Shown here piece after piece: positions 17,286 to 24,683 of a stretch of 64,000 nucleotides of DNA. The notes below the pieces were generated by a model that saw only the letters and a program-made list of their open reading frames with translations, had not been told where the DNA came from and made no database searches. The stretch lies in the NCBI RefSeq assembly GCF_036248275.1, contig NZ_CP109181.1, positions 4,774,001 to 4,838,000 of the forward strand. The letters are read 5' to 3'. How positions within the stretch are numbered: the stretch's first letter is position 1; every line of letters begins with the position of its first letter. Source of the DNA: Streptomyces sp. NBC_01716 (GTDB lineage: Bacteria; Actinomycetota; Actinomycetes; Streptomycetales; Streptomycetaceae). The translations under genes were made by a program, and so were the position numbers.

Positions 17286-17999
17286 ATGGCAATCGCCGAT
17301 GACCTGCGCAAGACGTTCAGCGACCCGACCCCCCTCTACTTCGCGGCCGGTACGGCGGATCTCGCCGTCGAGCAGGCCAAGAAGGTTCCCGGGCTGATCG
17401 AGCAGCTGCGCGCGGAGGCCCCGGGCCGTATCGACGCGGTGCGCAACGCCGACCCCAAGCGGGTCCAGGACAAGGTCGCCTCGCAGGCGAAGGAAGCGCA
17501 GACGACCGTTCAGTCCAAGGTCAACGAGGTGCTCGGGTCGCTCGACACCGACCTGAAGAAGCTCGGCGAGACCGCTCAGGACCTGGCGCTGCGGAGCGTC
17601 GGTGTGGCCGCGGAGTACGCGGTCAAGGCCCGTGAGACGTACGAGAAGGTCGCCGAGCGCGGCGAGCAGTCGGTACGGAGCTGGCGCGGCGACGCCGCGG
17701 ACGGGGTGGCGGAGATCGCCGTCGCCGTCGAGCCCCGGTCCGGCGCGAAGCAGGCGACCCGGCCCGCCGCGGCCAAGCCGGCCGCCGCCAAGCCCGCTGC
17801 CGCCAAGCCCGCAGCGGCGAAGACCGCGCCCGCAAAGGCATCGGTCAAGAACGAGACCAAGGCCAAGCCGGAGGCCAAGGCCGCCGGTGCGAAGCCCGCC
17901 GCGCGGAAGACCGGCGCCGGCAGCGGCACCACCGCCAACGCCGCCGTCCGCAAGCCCGCCGCCCCCGCGAAGAAGCCCACACCTCCCGCGAGCAAGTAG
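17286..17999 (+). CDS. Heparin-binding hemagglutinin (HbhA)-like, Lys/Ala-rich protein
   Basis: A 237-residue protein. The first about 150 residues form amphipathic helices (AVEQAKKVPGLIEQLRAEAP, VQSKVNEVLGSLDTDLKKLG). The C-terminal about 85 residues are an Ala/Lys/Pro repeat with PAAAK units. This is the layout of mycobacterial HbhA, where the Lys-rich tail binds heparan sulfate and nucleic acid, and also of phasin-like and histone-like tails. Here a nucleoid or envelope role is possible. It probably forms an operon with the XRE gene, and a strong stem-loop follows it. Confidence 0.8.
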   Translation: MAIADDLRKTFSDPTPLYFAAGTADLAVEQAKKVPGLIEQLRAEAPGRIDAVRNADPKRVQDKVASQAKEAQTTVQSKVNEVLGSLDTDLKKLGETAQDLALRSVGVAAEYAVKARETYEKVAERGEQSVRSWRGDAADGVAEIAVAVEPRSGAKQATRPAAAKPAAAKPAAAKPAAAKTAPAKASVKNETKAKPEAKAAGAKPAARKTGAGSGTTANAAVRKPAAPAKKPTPPASK

Positions 18000-18030
18000 G
18001 CGAACACTCGCCAAGCGGACAGCTACAGAG

Positions 18031-18063
18031 ACGGACCGGGCACCACAGGGGTGCCCGGTCCGT
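18031..18063 (+). terminator. Strong stem-loop terminator after the HbhA-like gene
   Basis: ACGGACCGGGCACC pairs perfectly with GGTGCCCGGTCCGT around a 5-nt loop, giving a 14-bp stem followed by TGTA. It lies 30 bp after the stop codon and before the DUF2516 gene. Confidence 0.85.
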
Positions 18064-18107
18064 TGTACGGGTACCTTGGCGGCACATGATGGGGACAGAA
18101 AGGGGCG

Positions 18108-18458
18108 GTGGGTAACGTGTTGATGGCCGGCTTCGACGGGCTCGTGGCGATGTTGAGTATCCCGCTGAGCGTGTTCAGCGTCTTCGCGCTGGTCGACGCG
18201 TTCATCCGGCGTGAGGACGCGTTCCGCGCGGCCGACAAGCAGACAAAGCCGTTCTGGCTGATCATTCTTTCGATCGCCCTCGTGGTGAGCCTGATCTTCC
18301 CGATCCTCAGCTTCCTGCCGATCATCGGGCTGATCGCGGTCATCGTGTACTTCGTCGATGTGCGCCCCGCGATCAAGCAGGCCGGCGGCGGGGGCGGCAG
18401 CCGACGGGGCGGCTCCAGCAGCGACGGGCCGTACGGGCCGTACAACGGCGGTCGCTGA
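18108..18458 (+). CDS. DUF2516 family small membrane protein
   Basis: A 116-residue protein with three hydrophobic segments (GLVAMLSIPLSVFSVFALVD, FWLIILSIALVVSLIFPILS, FLPIIGLIAVIVYFVDVRPA) and a conserved FIRREDAFRAADKQTKPFW loop, as in the actinobacterial DUF2516 family. The tail is Gly/Ser rich. GTG 18108 and GTG 18117 are both possible starts; GAAAGGGG is better spaced for the second. The function is unknown. Confidence 0.82.
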   Translation: MGNVLMAGFDGLVAMLSIPLSVFSVFALVDAFIRREDAFRAADKQTKPFWLIILSIALVVSLIFPILSFLPIIGLIAVIVYFVDVRPAIKQAGGGGGSRRGGSSSDGPYGPYNGGR

Positions 18459-18556
18459 GCCGGGCAGGACCGGGCCAGGCCGAGCCGGGCAGGACCGGAC
18501 CGGGCCGGGCCGGACAGCGCCGATACCGACCGGGCGGAGCGGGGCGGCCGTCCCGC

Positions 18557-19849
18557 TCAGACCGTGACCGGCGCCGCCCCCGGCACCTGCTCCGCCGCGC
18601 GCACGCGGTCCAGCAGCAGCACGGCCACGTCGTCCGTCAGCTCGCCGCCGTTCAGCTCGCGCACCTGAGCCACCGCGGCCTCCAGCAGTTCCTCGCCGCT
18701 CAGCCCCCGCGCCAGCTGGTCGGTGATCATCTCGACCATGCCGTCCTGGCCGAGCCGCTGCTTCGTATCCGCCCCGACGCGGCCCTCTATCAACCCGTCC
18801 GTATACATCATCAGGCTCCACGCCTCGCCCAGCTCGACCTCGCGGCGCTGCCAGCTCGCGCGCGGGAGCAGGCCGAGCGCGGGGCCGCCCTCGTCGTACG
18901 GCAGCAGCTCGGGCGCCCGGCCGTCGCGGACGACCAGCGGCGACGGATGGCCCGCCAGGCAGAGCCCCGCCCGCCGTCCGTCCGGCGCGATGTCGATCGT
19001 GCACAGCGTCGCGAAGATCTCCTCGCTCTCCCGCTCGTGCTCCAGGACCTTCTGGAGTGTGGCGAGCAGTACGTCCCCGCTGAGCCCGGCGAAGGTCAGC
19101 GCCCGCCAGGCGATCCGGAGCTCCACCCCCAGCGCGGCCTCGTCCGGGCCGTGGCCGCAGACGTCGCCGATCATCACGTGGACCGTGCCGTCGGGCGTAC
19201 GGACCGTGTCGTAGAAGTCGCCGCCGAGCAGCGCACGGGAGCGGCCCGGCCGATATCGGGAGGCGAAGCGCAGATTCGAGCCCTGGAGGAGCGGGGTGGG
19301 CAGCAGTCCGCGCTCCAGCCGGGCGTTCTCCTGGGCCCGCAGCCGGGACTCGGTGAGCTGGCGCTGAGCGACGTCCGCGCGCTTGCGTTCGACGGCGTAC
19401 CGGATCGCGCGGCTGAGGAGCCGGCTGTCGAGTTCGTCGCGGAAGAGATAGTCCTGCGCGCCCACGCGCACCGCCGCTGCGGCACGCTCGCTGTCACCCT
19501 CGGCGGCCAGCGCCAGAACGGCGTGGCGGGGCGCGAGCCGCAGCACATGCTTGAGCGGCGCGAGGCCGTCCAGGTCGTCGTCGCCCCGGCCAGGCAGGGC
19601 GAGGTCCACGAGGATGCACTGGATGTCGTCGGTGAGCAGCCGTTCGGCCTCGGTGAGGTTGCGCGCGGTACGGATACGGACCCGGGTGCCGGCCGCGTCG
19701 GGCAGTTCCGGCGCGTTGAAGGTGCCCGCGGGATCGTCCTCGATCACCAGGAGCGTGAGGTCGCCTCCCGCGCCGGAGGTCTCCGGGGCGGGCGCACTCT
19801 CGACTGTCGAGCCGGTGCGCTGTCGCGGCACCGGTACAGGTACGGCCAT
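18557..19849 (-). CDS. Response-regulator-linked PP2C/SpoIIE serine phosphatase
   Basis: A 430-residue signalling protein. A receiver-like domain lies at about residues 30-150 (LTLLVIEDDPAGTF...CILVDLALPGRGDDDLDGL). A coiled linker follows, then the SpoIIE/PP2C domain (GGDFYDTVRTPDGTVHVMIG, DVCGHGPDEAALG, LMMYTDGLIEGR, LTDDVAVLLLDR). These phosphatases dephosphorylate anti-anti-sigma factors, activating alternative sigma factors. The start is the ATG with AGGGAAGGA upstream; the long upstream extension in frame is not protein-like. It is a neighbour of the NlpC/P60 gene on the same strand. Confidence 0.88.
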   Translation of the reverse strand: MAVPVPVPRQRTGSTVESAPAPETSGAGGDLTLLVIEDDPAGTFNAPELPDAAGTRVRIRTARNLTEAERLLTDDIQCILVDLALPGRGDDDLDGLAPLKHVLRLAPRHAVLALAAEGDSERAAAAVRVGAQDYLFRDELDSRLLSRAIRYAVERKRADVAQRQLTESRLRAQENARLERGLLPTPLLQGSNLRFASRYRPGRSRALLGGDFYDTVRTPDGTVHVMIGDVCGHGPDEAALGVELRIAWRALTFAGLSGDVLLATLQKVLEHERESEEIFATLCTIDIAPDGRRAGLCLAGHPSPLVVRDGRAPELLPYDEGGPALGLLPRASWQRREVELGEAWSLMMYTDGLIEGRVGADTKQRLGQDGMVEMITDQLARGLSGEELLEAAVAQVRELNGGELTDDVAVLLLDRVRAAEQVPGAAPVTV

Positions 19850-20169
19850 CGGTCTGTGAGTCCTTCCCTCCCCCCGAGGGCGCGGTGGAACGACGATCGA
19901 CGCCCCACCGACCGGGACCCTAGCGCTAGCCGACCTCCGAAAGGAATGGCGTACGGAACGCCGTACGGAGAAGATCCCGCGCCATATGCCGCTTCCCACC
20001 ACGCATCCGGCACGATCGGCCCATTCGGAGGGCCCGAAACGGCCATGACAAACATCACGTGGGAGGGGGTGAGAGGGACGAGAGGGATGAGGAGGGGTGA
20101 AAGGGATAAGGGGTGTACGGGACCTCGCGGGCCCGAGCCCACGCGGAACCGAGCGCCCGCGAACCCGTC
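19850..20169. other. Intergenic region, upstream of the phosphatase gene
   Basis: This 320-bp gap contains the ribosome site of the phosphatase gene, a TAGCGCTA palindrome at 19921-19928 with an adjoining TAGGGT that may be its -10 box on the reverse strand, and a GTACGG-rich symmetric stretch around 19950-19970. A purine-rich run near 20060-20110 has no coding sense. No gene is supported. Confidence 0.5.
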
Positions 20170-21345
20170 CTACTTGTCCGGCCTCACGACCCCGAGAATG
20201 AGCATCGAGCCCGCCCCCGTCAGCGTCACGTGCCGGCCCGGCCGCGGCGCGTGGACGATCGAGCCGTCGCCCACGTACATCCCCACATGGCTCGCGTCCT
20301 CGTGGTAGATGATCAGGTCGCCCGGCCGCATGTCCGCGACCGGGACGCGGGGGAGCAGCCGCCACTGCTCCTGCGAGGTACGCGGGATGACCTTGCCGGC
20401 CGCCTTCCACGCCTCGGAGGTCAGCCCCGAGCAGTCGAACGACCCCGGGCCCTCGGCGCCCCACACGTACGGCTTGCCGATCTGCGCCGTCGCGTACGCG
20501 ATCGCCGCCTTGCCCTGGGCGCTCGCCTTGCCGTTGATGTCCTTGAGCGTGCCCGAACCCAGCCAGGCCGCCTGCGCCTTGGCCGCTTCCTGCTGCTCCA
20601 GCATCAGCAGACGGTCGCGCTCCTCCTTCTCCAGCCCCGCCTCGATCTTCTTGGCGGCCTTTATCTGCCGGCTGATCTCGTTCTTCGCCTTCGCCTGCTT
20701 GAGCCGGTTCGCTTCGAGCTTGGTCCACTCGACGCCGGCCTTTTTTGTGTACGCCGTCAAGTCGTCCTGCGCCTTGGTCATTTGACCGAGGAGGTCCTTC
20801 GTCGCCTTCTGGCCGCGCTGGATCCGGCCGGCTCCGTCAAGGAAGAGCTGCGGGTCGTCGGTGAGCAACAGCTGGGCCTCGGGCGGCAGTCCGCCCGCGC
20901 GGTACTGGGCACGGGCCGCGGCGCCCGCCTGGCGCTTGAGCCTGTCGATCCTGACCTGGCCGTCGACGATCCGGCTGGCCAGCCTGACCAGTTCGGCCGA
21001 CTGGTTGTCGGCGCGCGCCTCGGCGAGGTTGTACGCGTCGGTGGCCGACGCGGCCTTGCTGTAGAGCCCGTCGATCTTCCTGCGCGTCGCTTCCAGCTTC
21101 GAGTCGTCCGCGCCGGTCACCTTGTCCTCCGCTCCCGGCGGCAGCGACCGGTCGAACGGCCGGGGCGCGACCGGCGGATCGCTCGGCGATGCGGGGAGCG
21201 CGGGGGAGTTGGGAAGCGCGGGGGATGCCGGAGCCGTCGGCGACGCCGGAGCCGCGTACGCCTGGTTCAGCAACGCCGGTGACGTGAGCACCGACAGAGC
21301 GCAGACGACGGTGATCGCGGCTGTGACACAGCGGCGTCGGTTCAC
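20170..21345 (-). CDS. Secreted NlpC/P60 peptidoglycan endopeptidase
   Basis: A 391-residue exported enzyme. It has a signal peptide (RRRCVTAAITVVCALSVLTS ... QAYA-AP), a Pro/Ala-rich linker, a long coiled-coil region (about residues 80-250, as in RipA-type proteins), and a C-terminal NlpC/P60 domain. The catalytic Cys is in FDCSGLTSEAW (about residue 303), with His in DASHVGMYVGDGSIVHAPRP. It should cleave D-Glu-meso/LL-A2pm bonds in cell-wall stem peptides. The GTG start has a strong GGGGGAG site. A 13-bp palindrome lies about 20 bp upstream of the start. Confidence 0.92.
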   Translation of the reverse strand: MNRRRCVTAAITVVCALSVLTSPALLNQAYAAPASPTAPASPALPNSPALPASPSDPPVAPRPFDRSLPPGAEDKVTGADDSKLEATRRKIDGLYSKAASATDAYNLAEARADNQSAELVRLASRIVDGQVRIDRLKRQAGAAARAQYRAGGLPPEAQLLLTDDPQLFLDGAGRIQRGQKATKDLLGQMTKAQDDLTAYTKKAGVEWTKLEANRLKQAKAKNEISRQIKAAKKIEAGLEKEERDRLLMLEQQEAAKAQAAWLGSGTLKDINGKASAQGKAAIAYATAQIGKPYVWGAEGPGSFDCSGLTSEAWKAAGKVIPRTSQEQWRLLPRVPVADMRPGDLIIYHEDASHVGMYVGDGSIVHAPRPGRHVTLTGAGSMLILGVVRPDK

Positions 21346-21363
21346 GAGCTCCCCCTATCTGAT

Positions 21364-21376
21364 TTACTGTCAGTAA
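21364..21376. promoter_or_regulatory. 13-bp palindrome upstream of NlpC/P60 gene
   Basis: TTACTG-T-CAGTAA is perfectly symmetric and AT-rich for this genome. It sits 19 bp before the GTG start, in the promoter or leader of the endopeptidase gene. It may be an operator or part of the promoter. No riboswitch-like fold is seen in this short leader. Confidence 0.45.
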
Positions 21377-21491
21377 CTGTTCTCCGCCGACGTGATCGTG
21401 CCACGCCGATCCCCGGAACGACAGAGGGCACTTCCGGCCGACGGTCGTATCCAGGGCGTGCCCTACCCGTGAGGGACGAACAGCCCGCCCC

Positions 21492-22367
21492 TCACGTTCC
21501 CTTGAACGCATCCGTTTCGCCAGAGTTCGGCTTCAGCGCCGCCCATTCCACCGTTACTTCACCCTGCCGCCATCTGCTCCGCCCGCCACCCGCCGCCGGG
21601 CCGGCCAGCGGCCAGTCCGCCGACAGATCCTCGACGGCCCTGAGCCACCGCTGCCGCGCGCCCAGCGAGGCGTACGGGGCCGCCGCCGCCCACGCCCGGT
21701 CGAAGTCCCGCAGGAACGCGTGCACCGGTTCCCCCGGCACATTGCGGTGGATCAACGCCTTCGGCAGCCGCTCCGCCAGGTCCGAAGGACGGTCGAGCGA
21801 GCCGAGCCGGGTCGCGAAGGTGACCGTGCGCGGACCCTCCTTACCGAGGGCGACCCACACATGGCGCCGCCCGATCTCGTCGCATGTCCCCTCCACCAGC
21901 AGCCCGCCGGGTGCGAGCCGCGCGCGGAGCCGGGTCCAGACCTCGGCGACCTCGCTCTCCTCGTACTGCCGCAGGACGTTCGCCGCCCGGATCAGCAGCG
22001 GGCCGCGGCCGGCGCCGGTCCGCTGCTGTGCGGCATCCGGCAGCGGGATCTCGAAGCCGCCGTGCACGAAGCTGAGCCCGTCCTCCTCGTAAGGAAGCGC
22101 CGCCGCGACCCGCGCGGGATCGATCTCGACTCCCACCACCTCGGTACGCGGCTCGGCCGCGCGCAGCCGCCGCAGGAGCTCGACCGCGGTCCAGGGCGCG
22201 GCGCCGTATCCGAGGTCGACGGCTACGGGGTCGGCCGAGCGGCGCAGTACGGGTCCGTGTACGGCGGCGATCCAGCGGTCCATACGGCGCAGCCGGTTCG
22301 GGTTGGTCGTACCGCGCGTGACCGTGCCCACTGGACGGCGGGGCGAGGAGGGCTGGCGCGCGGGCAT
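21492..22367 (-). CDS. Class I SAM-dependent methyltransferase-like protein
   Basis: A 291-residue protein with a Rossmann methyltransferase core: VAVDLGYGAAPWTAVELLRR (motif I), VVGVEIDPARV, then GPLLIRAANVLRQYEESEVA and RLAPGGLLVEGTCDEIGRRH. The C-terminus is longer than in minimal methyltransferases and includes RHVWVALGKEGPRTVTFATR. TAGGCT lies 7 nt before the chosen ATG and there is no Shine-Dalgarno, so expression is probably leaderless. It is divergent from mshA, a placement I recall as conserved in streptomycetes. The substrate is unknown. Confidence 0.82.
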   Translation of the reverse strand: MPARQPSSPRRPVGTVTRGTTNPNRLRRMDRWIAAVHGPVLRRSADPVAVDLGYGAAPWTAVELLRRLRAAEPRTEVVGVEIDPARVAAALPYEEDGLSFVHGGFEIPLPDAAQQRTGAGRGPLLIRAANVLRQYEESEVAEVWTRLRARLAPGGLLVEGTCDEIGRRHVWVALGKEGPRTVTFATRLGSLDRPSDLAERLPKALIHRNVPGEPVHAFLRDFDRAWAAAAPYASLGARQRWLRAVEDLSADWPLAGPAAGGGRSRWRQGEVTVEWAALKPNSGETDAFKGT

Positions 22368-22387
22368 GCGCGTGAGCCTAACGACCT

Positions 22388-22431
22388 GACGAGGCACCGG
22401 TCCCGCACCCGACGAGGCACCGGTCCCGCAC
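22388..22431. repeat. Tandem 23-bp direct repeat in the methyltransferase/mshA divergent region
   Basis: GACGAGGCACCGGTCCCGCA occurs twice head to tail with a 23-bp period (21 bases identical). Each copy carries the palindrome ACCGGT. It sits just upstream of the methyltransferase promoter. It may be a regulatory direct repeat or a slippage duplication. Confidence 0.7.
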
Positions 22432-22581
22432 GCGGGTGTCCCCGACCCCCGCCGATGGTTGAGCGGCCGAGCTAACGATTGGGCAAAGCCGGAAATGAAC
22501 CGGGCCCGCTCCGGTGTTACGCGCCCATAGAGGGTCCCCCATGCCCTCTCCTAGTCATGCTCCGAGCGAGAGGCCGTCGAC

Positions 22582-23925
22582 GTGAGCCAGTACGTGTCCA
22601 GGCTTGCCGGCACCCTGGTGTCACCACCCCGGCTCCGGATTCCCGGCCATCCCCGCAAACCGCGGCGCGTCGCCATGCTCAGCGTCCACACCTCCCCGCT
22701 GCACCAGCCGGGGACGGGCGACGCGGGCGGCATGAACGTCTACATCGTCGAGCTGGCCAAGCGCCTCGCGGCCATCAACGTCGAGGTCGAGATCTTCACG
22801 CGCTCGACCATCGGCGGGCTTCCCCCGAGTGTCGAGCTGGCGCCGGGCGTGCTCGTACGGCACGTGGACGCCGGTCCGTACGAAGGGCTGGCCAAGGAGG
22901 AGCTGCCCGCGCAGCTGTGCGCGTTCACGCACGGTGTGATGCAGGCATGGGCGGGCCAGCACGCCGGCTACTACGACCTCGTCCACTCCCACTACTGGCT
23001 CTCCGGCCACGTCGGCTGGCTCGCCGCCGAGCGCTGGCGTACGCCCCTCGTCCACGCCATGCACACCATGGCCAAGGTCAAGAACGCCGCGCTCGCCGAA
23101 GGGGACACCCCCGAGCCGGCGGGCCGTGTCATCGGCGAGACGCAGATCGTGCGCGCCGCCGACCGGCTGATCGCGAACACCTCGGAGGAGGCCGACGAAC
23201 TCGTCCGCTTCTACGAGGCCGCTCCCGGCAAGGTCGCGGTCGTCCACCCCGGCGTGAACCTGGATCTCTTCCGCCCCGCTGACGGCCGGGCGGCGGCGCG
23301 CGCCCGGCTCGGGCTGCCGCAGGACGCGTTCGTCCCGCTCTTCGCCGGCCGTATCCAGCCGCTCAAGGCGCCCGACGTCCTGCTGCGCGCCGTGGCCGTC
23401 CTGCTGGACCGCGATCCCACTCTCCGTAGGAGGCTGGTCGTTCCGGTCGTGGGCGGCCCGAGCGGCAGCGGTCTGGCGAGGCCGGAGGGGCTGCACAAGC
23501 TCGCGGCCAGGCTCGGTATCGCCGATGTCGTACGGTTCTGTCCGCCGGTCGGCCAGGAGACGCTCGCCGACTGGTTCCGCGCGGCGTCCGTGCTGGTCAT
23601 GCCGTCGTACAGCGAGTCCTTCGGCCTGGTCGCCATCGAGGCGCAGGCGACGGGGACCCCGGTGGTCGCGGCCGCGGTGGGCGGCCTTCCGGTCGCGGTA
23701 CGGGGCGGGAAGACCGGCTTTCTGATCCCCGGGCACGAGCCGGAGGCGTACGCCCAGGCGCTCGCCCGCTACATCGACCGGCCCGAGCTGGTGGAGCGGA
23801 TGGGGGAGGCGGCCTCCCGGCACGCCCAGTCCTTCGGCTGGGACACGGCGGCGTCGGCGACGGCGGACGTCTACACGGCCGCGATGCATGATCACCACGG
23901 TCGCGTACGCTCGGATCATGGCTGA
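22582..23925 (+). CDS. mshA: D-inositol-3-phosphate glycosyltransferase (mycothiol biosynthesis)
   Basis: A 447-residue GT4-family glycosyltransferase that transfers GlcNAc from UDP-GlcNAc to 1D-myo-inositol 3-phosphate, the first step of mycothiol synthesis. Diagnostic blocks are SVHTSPLHQPGTGDAGGMNV, LVHSHYWLSGHVGWLAAERW, LFAGRIQPLKAPDVLLRAVA and PSYSESFGLVAIEAQATGTP (EX7E-type motif). The length is typical. The start is GTG. The next gene begins 8 bp before its stop. A sigma-R promoter is expected from work in S. coelicolor, but the nearest match upstream has a longer spacer than consensus. Confidence 0.95.
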   Translation: MSQYVSRLAGTLVSPPRLRIPGHPRKPRRVAMLSVHTSPLHQPGTGDAGGMNVYIVELAKRLAAINVEVEIFTRSTIGGLPPSVELAPGVLVRHVDAGPYEGLAKEELPAQLCAFTHGVMQAWAGQHAGYYDLVHSHYWLSGHVGWLAAERWRTPLVHAMHTMAKVKNAALAEGDTPEPAGRVIGETQIVRAADRLIANTSEEADELVRFYEAAPGKVAVVHPGVNLDLFRPADGRAAARARLGLPQDAFVPLFAGRIQPLKAPDVLLRAVAVLLDRDPTLRRRLVVPVVGGPSGSGLARPEGLHKLAARLGIADVVRFCPPVGQETLADWFRAASVLVMPSYSESFGLVAIEAQATGTPVVAAAVGGLPVAVRGGKTGFLIPGHEPEAYAQALARYIDRPELVERMGEAASRHAQSFGWDTAASATADVYTAAMHDHHGRVRSDHG

Positions 23926-24559
23926 CGAAGCGCGAGCCGACGCGACCGGAAGCACCGACGCGACCGGAAGTAACGCGAGCGGAAGCTCCGACGTAAGCAC
24001 TGATACGAGCGGAAGCAACGCGAGCCGGAGCACCGACGAGACCGCCCGAGCCACCCGCCTCGTCGAGCGCGGCCTGAAGTCCGCGGCCCTCGACTCCGGC
24101 CTGGCGTGGGAGAGTCCCGAGCCGGGCTCCTTCGCCGTCACGCTCCCCGGCACCCGCAAGCTCTCCACGACCTGCTCCCTGCGCGTCGGCCGGCACTCCC
24201 TCTCCGTCAACGCCTTTGTGGTCCGTCACCCGGACGAGAATGAGCAGGGCGTCCACCGCTGGCTGCTGGAGCGCAACCTCAAGCTGTACGGGGTGGCGTA
24301 CGCGGTCGACCGGCTCGGCGACATCTACCTCTCCGGCAGGCTGCCGCTCTCCGCCGTCACCGAAGACGAGGTGGACCGGTTGCTCGGGTCCGTACTCGAA
24401 GAGGCCGACGGCTCCTTCAACACGCTGCTGGAGCTGGGGTTCGCGAGCGCGATCCGCAAGGAGTACGCGTGGCGGGTGTCGCGTGGTGAGTCTACGAGGA
24501 ATCTCGACGCCTTCGCGCATCTGACGCGGGAGCCGAGCCCGCCCCGGCCGACCGGCTGA
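23918..24559 (+). CDS. YbjN-domain protein (type III secretion chaperone-like fold)
   Basis: A 213-residue protein. After a low-complexity Ser/Thr/Ala/Gly leader with repeated ATGS/SGSN units (about residues 8-45), the YbjN fold shows TCSLRVGRHSLSVNAFVVRH, NEQGVHRWLLERNLKLYGVA and DEVDRLLGSVLEEADGSFNT. TACGCT lies 6 nt before the ATG, inside the end of mshA, so it may have its own leaderless promoter as well as readthrough from mshA, which it overlaps by 8 bp. The role is unknown; the mshA linkage is, as far as I recall, conserved in Streptomyces. Confidence 0.85.
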   Translation: MADEARADATGSTDATGSNASGSSDVSTDTSGSNASRSTDETARATRLVERGLKSAALDSGLAWESPEPGSFAVTLPGTRKLSTTCSLRVGRHSLSVNAFVVRHPDENEQGVHRWLLERNLKLYGVAYAVDRLGDIYLSGRLPLSAVTEDEVDRLLGSVLEEADGSFNTLLELGFASAIRKEYAWRVSRGESTRNLDAFAHLTREPSPPRPTG

Positions 24560-24683
24560 GTCTCCCCCGCCCCGGATCCGGCCATACCCGCATTCGGTCC
24601 TCCCGGGGTCGCCCGTCGGCCCGTGCCCGCCCAGGATCGTCCTGACAGCGACAGCACACGGGCCGGACATACGGGACGGGCTG

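Noticed and set aside
18557..20728. N-terminal extension of the SpoIIE phosphatase by about 290 residues
   Set aside because: The extension is low-complexity and crosses the intergenic region; the ATG at 19849 with a purine-rich ribosome site gives the normal domain layout.
20100..21400. c-di-AMP (ydaO) riboswitch before the NlpC/P60 gene
   Set aside because: The leader is short and lacks the conserved pseudoknot-forming blocks.
22491..22518. Sigma-R promoter for mshA (GGAAA ... GTT)
   Set aside because: The spacing is about 20 nt between the elements, longer than the 18-19 nt consensus, so I did not list it although sigma-R control is expected from the literature.
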